DNA of 64,000 nt from NCBI GenBank assembly GCA_013350335.1, contig CM023536.1, forward strand, positions 12,963,520 to 13,027,519. Direction: 5' to 3'. Below the pieces are notes generated by a model. That model did not search any database and was not told the origin of the DNA. It saw nothing but the letters and a program-made list of their open reading frames with translations. Positions 13,160 through 25,045 of this stretch are shown here, piece by piece. The position numbers and the translations under genes are program-made. Source of the DNA: Chimonanthus salicifolius (taxonomy: Eukaryota; Streptophyta; Magnoliopsida; Laurales; Calycanthaceae). The stretch's first letter is position 1. Each line of letters begins with the position of its first letter.

Positions 13160-13833
13160 CACATATTTAAAATAATGTGATTTTTTCATATTTATTTTGA
13201 CAAAACTTAAAGAATTTAATTCTCAAAATTAATTATTTTAGAATAACCGTTCAAAAAATTTAAAACCCATAGGTTAACATCACCTAATCAATCTTAGATG
13301 AGTTGACTAAATGCAATTCATATATTATATGTACTGATTGAAATTGACTAAGCATAAATAGGTTGAAACAATAGGACCCGACAATTTATTATATGAATTG
13401 ACTATTCCAACTTGACTTGTAGAAACTAAGCACTAACCAATGGCTAAACATGAAAATTTTGCAGAATATTTTTAAAAAAATTATAGAAAATAGAGAAAAA
13501 TGGAAACCCTAGTCTATTTTATAGAGTATTAAACCCTTAAGAGCGAATTTTTTGATATAAATAACGTATATCCTAAATAATTGAAAAATATAGAAAAAAT
13601 TTAGAAAATGAAAAATCAATATGAGGGGACACTTGATATGAAAATTATGTTCTCTAAGGTCTCATAATGAAATGTATCCTCTATTACAATTTATTGAAAG
13701 ATCACACAAACACCCAAAAAATTATATCAAGCACATTGAAGTATATCTTCATTCAATTTCATAAATACTCAAGATTGTTTCATTAAATTATTTTCACAAG
13801 AAATCCCAAAATCGATATTATCTTAGAGCAAAG

Positions 13834-15360
13834 TGATGAAGGCAAATGCCGATTTTGGAAACCTCTCTAAGCATTCAATTAAAATAATGGCAAACCTGAA
13901 CCTGGCTCAAGCAGTGGCACTTGAGAGAACAACCTAAATTACATTGCTGTAGTGGATTTCAACGAGTTGTTCGGATCACTCGTCCCTTTCAATTTGTGAA
14001 TTGGATTTCACTCCAATAGAAACCCAATTAGAAATGACAAATCATATCGAAGAATAGACATGACCCCAAATTTCACCAAAAAATGAACATGTAAGATCAA
14101 CCGTAAAACTAAGTTTCCAATGAAACTAAATTTAACTTTTGATTGAATTAAATTAAAAATGCAATTCCAATCAAACCAATCAGATTTAATTAAGTTATTT
14201 CAATTTTTTTTATGGATGATTCATGAATTAAATTAATTAAAAATAAAAATTAGAACCTTGCTTTCGTAAAAAACAACTTAGTATGAAATTTCCCAAAGGG
14301 ACTTGTCTTTAAACTTCAATTCTCAACCACAAATTCGTGTCTTATATGGTTGCATTACATCTCTATTTATAGCACCATATGGGATGAAAGAACAAGAGAA
14401 AATACTCTCCAATGAGCGTGGCTAGGGTTGAGCTACACTAGGATTACTAATTACATTATAACAACATTAGAGTTTCCCGTTACTCTTTGACACATGAGTA
14501 GAAAAATAGTGATAACTTTGTCTACCATATATCAGAATTATGTAAACTTAAGCTTGTTGTGAAAGTATGATATTGTTTGATACTTCAATTATGTTTGCAA
14601 AGTTAGTGCACGTTTTTACCATTTATAGAGTGACGACCAATCACATTGTGCTATGTCACATTGATGTTTTGTCTCAACCAATAAGAGAATGCGACCTCCC
14701 ATGGGCCACCTCACCTCTCTCCTTGTTCAAATGGAATCAGAGTCCATGCACCTCCTATGCCTTGCAACTCCTCCTGTGGGTTTGATAATGCAGCCAGCAA
14801 AGGTATAAATATCGGATATCGGTTACATTAACTGCCGTTTAATATTGGCTGTACGAACGTCTTCTTAGTCAATATGGCTGATATATCGGCGATATATATC
14901 GGTCCAACATCGGCCGAAATGATTAATATCGATATTTAAAAAAAAAAAAAAAATCAAAACGGTGGTGGGTCTAGGGTCGAAATATCGGCCAATATCGGAC
15001 CAGATATTGACCGATATCAGCAGATATTTACGTTTTCAAATTTTTTTTTTTTTAAAAAAAAACTGTTTCCTTTTCGATTTTTTATATTTTTTAATTCAGA
15101 AAAATAAAATAATAAAAAATACATATATTTTTTTTTTTTTAAAAAAAAAGGAATATCGGCCAGGCTGAATTTTTCACCCCTGGCCTCCAGTGTGGCCCTG
15201 GGCTAATGGGTAAGGTTCACATGCAATAAGTTCGCCATTTTGATGTCCCGATTAGCTAGTTTGGACCCCACTTACTTTGTTGCGGTAAAAAATCTTATAG
15301 AATTACTTGGATAACGAAGTAATCTCATCAACCTCGGGTTCATGCATGATATTTGCATCA
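13834..15360 (-). mobile_element. Probable solo LTR, carrying a MITE
   Basis: It interrupts the element above. The ends are TGATGAAGGCAAATGCC and GATATTTGCATCA; the minus strand starts TGATGCAAATATCATGCATG. A minus-strand TATAAATAGAG lies at 14364-14371. The TSD is poor (caaag versus aaaat), so the boundaries rest mainly on comparison with the uninterrupted copy at 36240-37205. The hAT-like MITE at 14798-15182 is nested in it. Confidence 0.5.
14798..15182. mobile_element. hAT-like MITE, ATCGG family
   Basis: It starts CAAAGGTATAAATATCGG and ends TTTTTCACCCCTG. The ends are imperfect inverted repeats and the flanks gcagccag/gcctccag match at 6 of 8 positions. The subterminal parts are rich in ATCGGCCGATAT palindromes, and the centre is oligo(A)/oligo(T). 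There is no transposase. Confidence 0.6.
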
Positions 15361-15710
15361 AAAATGAAAAAAAATGATGAAAAATAATTCAAAATGAAAA
15401 AAAAAAGTTGAAACAAAAAAATACCTTTCACATTTGACTAAAATGCTTCTAAATTTTCTTTAAATCATACTCAATCAAGATTCAAACTGAAAAATCGTCT
15501 AAATGACATTATTTTTAGAAAAAAGTAAAAAAATGAATATTGCTGATTTTGTACTGTATCGGCTGATAGGGACCAATACATATCAGCTATTTAATGGCCC
15601 GTATTGACCAACAACTAATTTTACAACTGATATATACATACCAATTTTACAACCGATATATGTATCCGCCGATACATACCAATTATATAACCACTGCTTT
15701 TAACAAACTT

Positions 15711-17065
15711 AATTAACTTATTAAATAGGTCAATGGATCGATCCATATATATTGTTAAAATAGAAGGTGCTGCTATCACCATTCACCACCACCACCACCT
15801 TTGGTTGGATCTACATCCTTTCATGGCTTTTCTGTTTTAACTAAGGATAGTGCAAGGTTACATGCTCTCTTAATTTTGGTAAGCCAAAGTTTATATAAAA
15901 GAGGCTTTGGCCCTCAAATGTGACACAAAAATTTGAAGTTCTTCCTTTTAGTTTCATTTTTGAATGTTTGAGAGATATTTTATGAGAGTTTTCTTTTATA
16001 ATTTTAAAGATTCTTTGATATTAGATGAAACCTGAAGGACAGGGCCAGTTAGACACAAATTGAGGCCTAAAGTAAAAATTCTAAATGGGACCTTCTTGGT
16101 ATTTAACATATTATAAGTAATATTTAATTAAAATTTTAATTATATATAATAAAAAGATTTTATCTAAAAATATATTTTTCTTACGTTTTGAGATACAGAA
16201 TTACTAATTAAATTTTTGTATTCAAGTATTGCTAAAATATCATTTTCAATTCTTCATCCATTCGACTGCATTGTGTGTAGGACATTTCAAACAATATCTT
16301 TAACTATTATTCTAGCCATTCTAGCATATTCAAACATTTTCAGCATTTCAACACCATTTCAAGCCCATAAGGCAATTATTATTCTACCAATATTCAAATA
16401 TCCAAACCTCAAAACTATTGTTTCAATATTTCCATTATCGCATTACCAATCTAGTATCGATCACCATTCACCAAATAAAAGAATAAATAACTGAATTAAA
16501 AAAGTAATAAAAAGACAAAGGAATTAAAAAATCTGCACTCTAAGTTGGGCTAACACAAGTAAGGTTAGCTTTGGATCCGATTAGGTGGGAAAGGGGGAAA
16601 AACTGATGTTGTTTTAAAGGGCTGAAACAATAATCTAAAATCTTCAGTTTAATTAAATTAGAGGAGGGTCCTTCAAATTTATCCCAAAAATAAATCTAGG
16701 ATCAAAATGGTGATGTCCAAAATTGAAATCCATCCGCAATGTGAAACCAATTTGCTGAATAACTTAAAAGTTAACCTATTTTCACCTCTTTTTTTTTGAA
16801 AATTAACTTCGAAAAAAAAAAAGAAGACACAAACAAGAAAAAAACCTTAAGTGGGGCCTTTTTAAATGAGGTCTAAGGTGCCGGCCTAACTTGCCTTATG
16901 GTTAGGTCGGACCTGCTGAAGCATATGTGGTACGTTAGTCTAGTATTTCGGCTTCGTCTGCACATCTTCGCTATTGATCTGTTACTGCTTCTCCAGTTGA
17001 CGTCCTTCGGCAATTGGACTTTCTAATTATTCCTTTTTTTAGTTCAATAATTGTAATTGAGTTTA
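15711..17065. other. Intergenic, no gene seen
   Basis: A TATA-like tatataaaagagg at 15892-15904 may belong to a decayed LTR. The open frame at 16216-16494 is low-complexity Ile/Ser-rich sequence with no recognisable domain. Confidence 0.4.
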
Positions 17066-17139
17066 AAGGGTACTGTGTATCACCTGTGGGAATTTTATAC
17101 TAGTTTTCCCCTGGTTTCCCACACATAAATTAAAAAAAA
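17066..17139 (+). mobile_element. SINE, family S1, 5'-truncated tail
   Basis: Matches the 3' half of the SINE at 35565: the block ggtactgtgtatcacctgtg, then the ending cccacacataaattaaaaa. Confidence 0.55.
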
Positions 17140-17239
17140 TACGGTAGAAATTTTGTTAAAATTACAATGCATTTTCATGATTCAATCCTTTAAAAATTGT
17201 CTCTAGTTGAAAACAAACAACTATACACTTTAGAAATGA

Positions 17240-18800
17240 AGAAAGGTACGTTTGTCAAGATCATCTTAATTTTTTCAACAAGATTTTTGTCAATTGTTCA
17301 GCAATGATGTAAAAATTAATGAAGAGGATAAAACCCTTATTCTTTTGAGAACTCTCTCTAAGTTGTATCATTATCTAGTTATGACTTTTGTATATGATAA
17401 AAGAGCCATAGACGTGGATGATGTTATGTTCATCTTCTAGTTGAAGATATTTTTGCGGTCAAAATTAGAGTTATTATTTTTTTTGAATTTACGTGTTGGA
17501 AACCGCAGGATATCCAACGTAAAACCCCATGGTTCTATTTGAAGATATTACACAAAATCAATCAATTGAAAAACGAATGTTGAAGGCAAATGTAATTACT
17601 GTAAGAAATTTGAGCACATTAAGAAAGAGTGGCAAAAGCTCAAAGAGAGAGAATAAAAATAGAAAGTCTTTATATGTTACTAGTGTGACTAATAACTTAT
17701 TCGATGAGAATGGTGTTGAGTTTTATTTGTGAGTCCAATAGATAACTATTTCGAAGATACTTGAATCATCGATTGTCATTGTTTTTACAATATGTGTGCA
17801 AATAAGGATTAGGAGTGTTCAGGAGCTGAGTTCAGGTTGGGCTATGCTCGATGACAGCCCGAGCTTGTTTTTATATACAGAAGCCCAAAGCCCGCATGAA
17901 GCTCGTAGCACTTTGCAAATTAAAGCCCGAGCATACTCATTTAGAACCATTAAAAATATATCTATTTAAATTGAAAATAGTAATGATGAAATATAAGCAG
18001 ACCAAATTTGAGTTCAAAACTCAACTTCTGGCCACTTAATTTTAGTGGTTGAAGCTATCTGCGGTCCTTATCTTGGTGATTCTTAAGGATATTTGATGAC
18101 TTTGATCACTAAGATCAAGTGACTAAAAATTAATTTTAAACTAAAATTTGACCCATTTGTATTTCATCATGCCTACTCTCAATGTGATGGGTTAGTCTTC
18201 TAATTAACTTCAAAAAAATTCTTTTAAAAATGCAAAATGACCCAAGTACTCACATACATATGTAATGGCTAAATAGAATAAAAAGCCCTATGGGCTTTCA
18301 TGGACTTCTTCAAAAGCCGAAACCCAACGATTTATATAAATAGGCTAAAAATTTTCAACGAAGCTCAACCCAATAGGCTGTCATATCCGTTAAAACCCAT
18401 TTATTTATGATGGATTAGGGCATGTTCGGGTCGGGTTCATGCTGAGGAACAACCCTAATAAGGATTGGTTAACCACTTATAGAATATTCAATGGTGGAAC
18501 AATTTTCATGGAGAACATTATGTCCAAGAAAATCGTGGGGAATGAAGAGGTAAAAATTAAGATGTGTGAAATTACATTGTCACAACTCCCATAAATTTGA
18601 GACTCATTCTTGATTTGAAGAAAAATCTCATTTTTTTGGGTGCACTTAGGTTTAAATGGTTTTAGGATCATTGGAGAAATTGAAACTATGAAGGTTTGAA
18701 AATACACTTTAATTGTGCTAAAAAAAGTTAGAAATTTGTAGGAATTTCTTGGTAGTATAGTTCTTTGGCACATTGATGTAGGTATCCTCAACAATTAGTT
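17240..18800 (+). pseudogene. Ty1/copia Gag-protease remnant
   Basis: Translation with several frame breaks shows copia Gag features (a stretch like EEDKALILLRTLSKLYHYL near 17310-17385), then a zinc-knuckle-like C-x2-C-x4-H-x4 motif with the last Cys replaced by Trp (about 17590-17635), then protease-region sequence (CANKDW at about 17795-17812). Stops and frameshifts show that it is dead. It is split by the MITE at 17810-18457, after which the same frame resumes. Gag would package RNA and the protease would process the polyprotein in an active element. No integrase or reverse transcriptase follows; from 18800 the sequence passes into LTR-like DNA. Confidence 0.7.
17810..18457. mobile_element. 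hAT-like MITE, GGGC family, in the copia protease
   Basis: Exact 8-bp TSD ataaggat at 17802-17809 and 18458-18465. The left end is TAGGAGTGTTCAG; the right end CAACCCTA is the complement of TAGGGTTG. The interior is rich in agcccgagc/gggctt words. Removing the element and one TSD leaves the copia frame continuous. There is no transposase. Confidence 0.8.
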
Positions 18801-18814
18801 TGATGAAGAATTAG

Positions 18815-19195
18815 AAGAAATAAAAAATAAGATCAAATAAATGGCTCTCCAATTTTATGTAGTTTTTATTGTGGAAAGAGAAGTCATTTAAGTATCCATT
18901 TGGGCCTAAAACTCTAAAATAAGTGGCCCATAGGATGTAGCTACGAGTTGAGCCTATAATTTCACACTTTGGGCTCAATTTCACCCAAATTGGTGTGGGT
19001 CTCTCCAATGCAATCTTACAAACTCTTGGACATGAAAAAAAATGAAGATAAGATCGAAGAAATGGATCTCCAATTTTATGCAGTTTTTTTATGTCGGAAA
19101 GAGAAACCCATTAAGCTTCCATTTGGGCCATAAAACTCTAAAAAAGTGGCCCACATAGTGTAGCTATGAGTTGGGCTCATAATTTCTACATCAAT
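18815..19195. repeat. Direct duplication of an about 150-bp LTR-like block
   Basis: 18820-18960 and 19045-19190 match closely: tctccaattttatg.agtttttat, then atttgggcc, then actctaaaa.aagtggccca, then gtagctacgagttg. A third, weaker copy lies at about 20375-20470. No coding content is recognised. Confidence 0.6.
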
Positions 19196-19199
19196 TACT

Positions 19200-19735
19200 T
19201 ACTTAAGGAGAAAGTAATTGAAGTTTAGAAGGTTTTTTCATCAATTTGGGACAAACTTTGGGCACCGCATCCTTTCTCATTTTGTATTTCATATTTTTAC
19301 TTTATTTTTATTTTTGGATAGGACACATGTCACTTAGGGATTGACAAAAAATGCAATATAACTTTAAAGGCATATTAATTATTTTTTTTTAGATTTACGT
19401 GGGAAATTCAGACACAGTACTACTAAAATCCCTATGGGTGAGTCTACTACCTCTAGAACACATTAAGATTAGGCCATTGGAACTCAAACCCACAACCTCC
19501 CGCTTCCTGGGGAGGGAGGCAACCAATTGAGCTACACCTATATGAGTTAGGCATATTAAACTTTATGTGGTATTTAAAAAATATATTCAATAACCTTTCC
19601 AACATTCACGGGTTATGCAACTCCGATGTATGTAGACGAAGTTGTGACAAATTTTATAAACAGGTGCCATAGAGTGATAAAAAAGTTTATTTTTAATCTC
19701 AAATACTATAAATAAGAGGTCTTCTACGCTCCAAG
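19200..19735 (+). repeat. LTR-like promoter unit, copy 1 (contains a SINE)
   Basis: Matches 20540-20950 over most of its length: gcatcctttctcattttgta, then ggataggacacatgtcact, then caataacctttccaaca, then ctataaataagag. The shared plus-strand TATA box (about 19707-19714) suggests two decayed LTRs of one element about 1.2 kb apart. Copy 1 contains the SINE at 19379-19548. Confidence 0.6.
19379..19548 (-). mobile_element. Full-length SINE, family S1, with TSD
   Basis: Exact 11-bp TSD aggcatattaa at 19368-19378 and 19549-19559. The A-tail lies on the left (oligo T on plus). Box B-like tggaactcaaaccc and box A-like gagctacaccta sit in the expected order for a minus-strand tRNA-derived SINE. The paralogous site at about 20725 (ttaggcatatttaatatacc) lacks it and so acts as an empty site. 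The element is about 170 bp. Confidence 0.88.
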
Positions 19736-19968
19736 AATTGAATGATTTGATTTATTGGCAACACATGTTTGCACTTTTTGGTTGGCAAATGGAATTTTTC
19801 TTCTTCAATGAACTTTGGCAAACGTGTTTCACACTTGACAATTGTGGGTGATGTGTATACATAACCCCAAAAAAGAAGGAAAAGAATATAGTGAAAAACA
19901 ACCTTGCACCCAAACTCTTTATTTCGTGTGGATATTCCTTCCAACTCTGAGGATAAGTTGCTTTTAAG

Positions 19969-20293
19969 TAGGGCTGAAATTTGGGTCGGATTTCAATAAA
20001 TCCAATCTAATTTATGTCAAAAATTATTAAATCTGACCCAATCTGACTCGAATTGCTGACCGAGTTGCTCAACCCGATTCGATCTGAATTTCTGACCCGA
20101 CTCAATCTGAGTATTGTTTTATAACTTGGTGCAGTCGGGTCGGTCAAGTTGCTTATAAATTTCTCAATCTGATTCGACTGGAATTTCATGTGGGTTTATT
20201 TTTTTCCCAACCCAATCCGACCCAAGATATACAAAAACATAATCTAAATCCATTGATTTCTCAAGTCGGGTCATACGGCAAGTTTCACCTGTA
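19969..20293. mobile_element. hAT-like MITE, GGGC family
   Basis: 8-bp TSD cttttaag/cttctaag (7 of 8) at 19961-19968 and 20294-20301. Ends are TAGGGCTGAAAT and AGTTTCACCTGTA. The interior is made of gggtcgg/ctgacccga words in both orientations. Confidence 0.75.
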
Positions 20294-20539
20294 CTTCTAA
20301 GATGAAGCGAATGATGAGGACATCTCTATGGATCCACATGCTGAAGTTCAAGACAGTATTAAAGAACTGAGTATTGAAGTGTCCAATTGGGCCTAAAATC
20401 CTTAAATAAGTAGCCCATTGGGTATGGATATGCATCAGCCCATAACTTCTGAATATGGGCTCAATTTGACCCAATTAGGTGGTCAAAGTGGAGGATAAAA
20501 AATTGTTGTGGGAATAAATATCTCTCCACTTATATTGAA

Positions 20540-20950
20540 GATTCCTAACCTTTTGATTTAAGGAGCAAGTAGTTGAAGTTCATAAGATTTTCACATTAAT
20601 TTGGAACAAGCTTTGGGCACTACATCCTTTCTCATTTTGTATTTTTCTATTTTTATTTTGTTTTTATTTTTAGATAGGACATGTATCACTCAGAGATAGA
20701 CAGAAAATATGGTGTAAATTTTTAGGCATATTTAATATACCAAACGATATTGAATTTTCATTAAATTAAATTCATTGAAAATCTTATTCAATAACCTTTC
20801 CAACAAGTTTAAGTTTGCACAATTCTGACATACGTAGACAAACTTATGACTAACTTTCTAAGCAGGTGTTATAGAGTGATGGAAAATTTATTTTGTTAAT
20901 TTTTGTATTCCAGAAACTATAAATAAGAGGGCTTCGACGTCCCAAGCATT
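20540..20950 (+). repeat. LTR-like promoter unit, copy 2
   Basis: Paralogue of 19200-19735 without the SINE. The plus-strand TATA box aactataaataagagg lies near 20915. Immediately downstream the sequence becomes unrelated AT-rich DNA. Confidence 0.55.
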
Positions 20951-21193
20951 GCATTAGTTTGATGTCATTTTAACCAAAGTTTGGTTCTCTCCCATTCTTT
21001 TTGAGTTTGTTTTATATTTCAATTTCTTTCAATTTTAATTTTACAATTTAATTAGTTTATGAAATATCTAATTTTTGTTGTTGTATTTAAACTAATTATT
21101 GCAATTTCAATTAATGAGATATTGGAACTTGTGAAGCCTTTTCTCATAGAAAAGAAATTGTCCTAGGCGAGGTCCTTTGGAAATTCTCTATGG

Positions 21194-21381
21194 CATAGGT
21201 ACAAAGATCGGCCGATACATATCGTATCGGCCGATATGAAACGGTTTTGGAGAGCCGAATATCTGCCGATATCATATCGGTTCAGCCGATATTCACAATA
21301 TCGGCCGATATCGGCTGTTTTTTTAAAAAAAAAGAGGAGGAGAGAGAAAAATATCGACCGATAACGTTTTTTAAACCCCTG
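21194..21381. mobile_element. hAT-like MITE, ATCGG family (short form)
   Basis: TSD ctctatgg/ctctatgc (7 of 8) at 21186-21193 and 21382-21389. Ends are CATAGGTACAAAG and TTTAAACCCCTG, imperfect inverted repeats. The 188 bp are packed with atcggccgatat palindromes. Confidence 0.7.
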
Positions 21382-21389
21382 CTCTATGC

Positions 21390-23220
21390 AGTGAAATTTT
21401 CTTTGGTTCCCTAATAAAATTTGGATTCTCAAATCAAAACTAGACCAGATTTAAATTAGTTTTTTGGATGATCAGTTATTTGATTTTCCTTCATCTTTTA
21501 CTTCGATTTACTAAAGAGAAAAAAGTTTACATTTAATTGGGGATATTTTGCCTTTAGAATTTCTCTCCAAAATTCAATCTAGTTTTGGAGCCTTCTTTGT
21601 TTCTTTTGTAAAGTAGGCTACATCACACATGTGGCATATCAAAATTAAATAATTGGAACCTGATCAAAGGTGTTGACTCCTGCAAGTTAAACGTTTGTGA
21701 GAATTGTGTTTTAAACTTTGAAGAACAGTCCATTGTACCAAAAACAATTTAAATTATGTAAACTTAAATGTTTGATCTTTTTAAAATGCTTTCATGATCC
21801 AAGTATTTTGTTTTTTTAATTGATGATTTTTCTAAGAAAGTCTTTGCCTCTTTGGGTTTACACCTTGAAGAACAGGTCTGAAGTTTTTCTCATTTTAAAG
21901 AAGTCTAATTTCACCCACCCCCTTTTCATGTGATTTTCTATGCATCTTGCTGAAAGATGTGTGTTTAATTTAAAATTTTAATGAAATATCTCTCTGATTA
22001 GACTTTTTTGCAACCAAGGGGTAGATCTTTATTTCTCAGCCTCTCAAAAAATACTAGGTATCTACTAAACTGCCCTAAAAAAGTGGTTTTAGTTAACGTA
22101 ACGGTCATTACGGTTGTTGCATTGATACGGCGTGTAGCGGTCCATAACAACCGCTACGGATTCTCTAGCTTCCATCTTATTTTTTATTTTTTTAAAAAAA
22201 AATTGCAAATTCTAAGATTCATTTCTATGTAATTTTTTCATTATTTCACGATCATTTATATATTTAAATTTAATTTTGAAGTTATGAAATCGAGAATTTT
22301 AAAATATTTTTAAAAAATGGGAAAAATCCCTAAAATTAAAAAAAAAAACATAGAAAATAAAGTCTACTAATTTTTTTTTGATAATTTTCTCTTAGACAAT
22401 GACCGTTTTCATTTTTTATCATTTTTTTTTTGAATCTTGACTCTTAAATAATCTAAAATTCAATAATAAAGTGTAGAAAAAAAAATCTGCTTCAATCTCT
22501 ATTCTTGTCACCTAGCTCTATGAGTCATCTTTCCAATGCCTCTTAAATCACCTCCATCGAAGCCCGAATGATAAAGTTATGACCATTTTACCAAAAGCGC
22601 GCTGAATATCATTACGAACCGATCTATATTGATATCGGCAGATACATGATGGGCCCGCTACACATTGGTGCGTAGCGGGTGATACATGTTGGCCCTCTCC
22701 TAATGATACGCAATGTATCATCAGTTTTTTTCCCCTTAGCTACTAACATGGACTTTTGTAAGCATTCAAATTGCTCATCAAATTTCTCTCTTTTGTTAAC
22801 TTCCAAATATTGATTTGGTAGATTCAAGATCTTATTGTCACATTGGTCCCATTGGACTCATTATCATCTTTAAAGCCATTTCATTCCATCAATTTTGGAT
22901 TTGATTTTTAGGATCCTATTCATCTGTCTCACCCATTGTCAAAAAATGATAAAAAACACACTTCACATGGGATCAATCATATTTTTATATGCACATAAAA
23001 AATCACTTTAACTGAACAAGGAAAATCATGTTTTTTTTTTTCCTTTGCTGATTTATGAAACCCACAAATTATTATGGGGAGAGTGAAATTGAAACATGAA
23101 ATTTTATATTTAGTGAAAATTTTCATCATGAATAGACAAGTTCTACCTTATAGATCAAATAATTAAAAAACTCAAAATAAATTTACTATACACCATTAAA
23201 TTGAAAGATAATATTTTTCC
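21390..23220. other. Intergenic upstream of the CCT gene
   Basis: No gene seen. 22060-22710 looks like a longer, degraded ATCGG-type element: acggtcattacggttg on the left, gatatcggcagatacatg and gatacatgttgg on the right, AT-rich centre. Confidence 0.4.
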
Positions 23221-23495
23221 AACTTAAATGATAGATGTGTCTGTAGGGATCCCTAGTTGTTTTGAATGAGTTTGTGGAGTAGGCACTGAAAGTTGAAGGA
23301 TCCCATCCTCCCATTTGGGCACTGGACAGGTCCAACCATCCAATCACGACAAACTAGACCCTGCACCCACCAATAGCAAAGTGATAAGGCACCACATAGG
23401 ATTAAATATCAAACTACAACAACAATATCCATTGCCATTCTCTTTCAATTGGCCCCATACCCCCCACCCTTGAGTTTGAGAGAGAGATAGGGAGA

Positions 23496-23999
23496 ATGCA
23501 GAAAGAAGAGAAGAATGTAGAATGCAGGGAGGAAGAAGATATTAAAATGGTAGAAATAGCATCCAGTCCCTGCTGTCTAAGGAGTCCCAAGAAGGAGGAA
23601 GAAGTAGTTACAGTAGTGCCCATGCCGGCGATAGAAGACGCCGATGCCAAGGTCGATATTATGGATGAACTGGACAACATTTTGAGCATCGACGACGATG
23701 ACAACGAAGAGAAGTTTGGAAAGGGAATTGCCGGTAACATCGAGTGGGATCTCAGTGCATGGGATGAATTTCCGAAAGAAGATTACGACGAGGATACGAT
23801 GAAGATGGGAGAAAGCTTAGATCAATGTGATAATGATAGTAGCAACTCTGTTGTCAAAAGAGAATATCTAAGCTTCTGGGAGGAGGAGAAGAAGCCCATC
23901 TCTTTGAATTTAAACTATCAAGAGGTTTTGGATGCATGGTCAGATGGACGGTCACCATGGGCTGATGAATATTCCCTCGCCATGAGTAATGATTCTTAT
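23496..23999 (+). CDS. CCT gene exon 1
   Basis: 168 codons ending SNDSY, then donor GTATGT. Encodes the acidic region and the [11 protein letters not shown] motif. Reading past the donor gives a Leu-rich tail and a stop, which supports splicing here. Confidence 0.88.
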
Positions 24000-25001
24000 G
24001 TATGTACATTTATTTATTTATTATTATTATTATTATTAAGTACTAGCTCTTAAGTGAGATTTTGTATATCCCACAAATGGGATTGTGGGTCTCACTAATT
24101 TGGTATTCCTACTTCTAAAATTTTGAATGGATCTCAAACTTGAACCTAACCCTTTGTGTTTGTCTTTGGATTAATAAGCCGCTGCACTAAAATGGGAAAA
24201 AAATTGGCAGAAGAAAAGTACTAATTTTAGAAGTTTAACTTAGTATTGTAAATATTAGAGTATTAGGGATATATTTGAATATTAGAATATAAAAAAAAAA
24301 AAAATTGTTTGGGGTGTCTTCCTTAACCAAGGAGAGACCTTGTAATCTTATTTATAGAGATAATTGAATACAAATGAGAAAAGTAAAGAAAGAGGAAACC
24401 TCTAAATGTCGTAAAAATAATATCAAGCAAAATCCTAAATATATTTAATATCTAAATATATTCTAATATTCAAATATATCCCTAATACTCTAATAGTAAA
24501 TGACACTCTTTTTCACATAATGCACTTTTTGTATTTTTTATTATTTAAAAGATTTTTTAAATGATTATATTGTGCATGACAAAGAAAGAGTGTTAATCAA
24601 TTGCTTGAAGTCATAACATATTGTAATAAAAATTTATTGTGTACGGTATCACATCGATGGAGTAATTTAAAAAAAAAATCATATAATTGACTCTTTATCA
24701 TTATAAAAATTGAAAATTGTTGTAAATTAAAGTGACAGTAGGCAGTCTGTAGTTTGCATTCAAATTGAAGACCATGTTTTTAAATGATAAGCATGATAAT
24801 ATGGATTTAATTTTTTTTATTTTTATTGGATTTTTAGGTGGGAGAGGTGCCTGTGATGGAAGAAAAGATGAGAAGGGAAGCACGAGTTCTCAGATATAAA
24901 GAGAAGCGCCAAAGCAGACTTTTCTCTAAGACCATAAGATACCAAGTCAGAAAACTTAATGCTGAAAAAAGACCAAGGCTTAAGGTTGCTTCCATTCTCT
25001 A

Positions 25002-25045
<44 letters not shown>

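Larger units (their letters stand above)
13460..15710. mobile_element. Long ATCGG-family element, split by an inserted LTR
   Basis: 13460-13833 and 15361-15710 align in order with the uninterrupted element at 36240-37205. Shared blocks include 'atagagaaaaatggaaaccc', 'gaaaaatcaatatgaggggaca' and 'ttattttcacaagaaatcccaaaat' on the left, and the 'caaaatgaaaaaa' and 'gtatcggctgata' blocks on the right. The two halves are separated by the LTR at 13834-15360. It carries ATCGG/CCGAT motifs and no coding domain. Confidence 0.5.

Noticed and set aside
17488..17530. Additional SINE copy
   Set aside because: Only a short 'gaatttacgtg' resemblance; too little to separate from the surrounding copia remnant.
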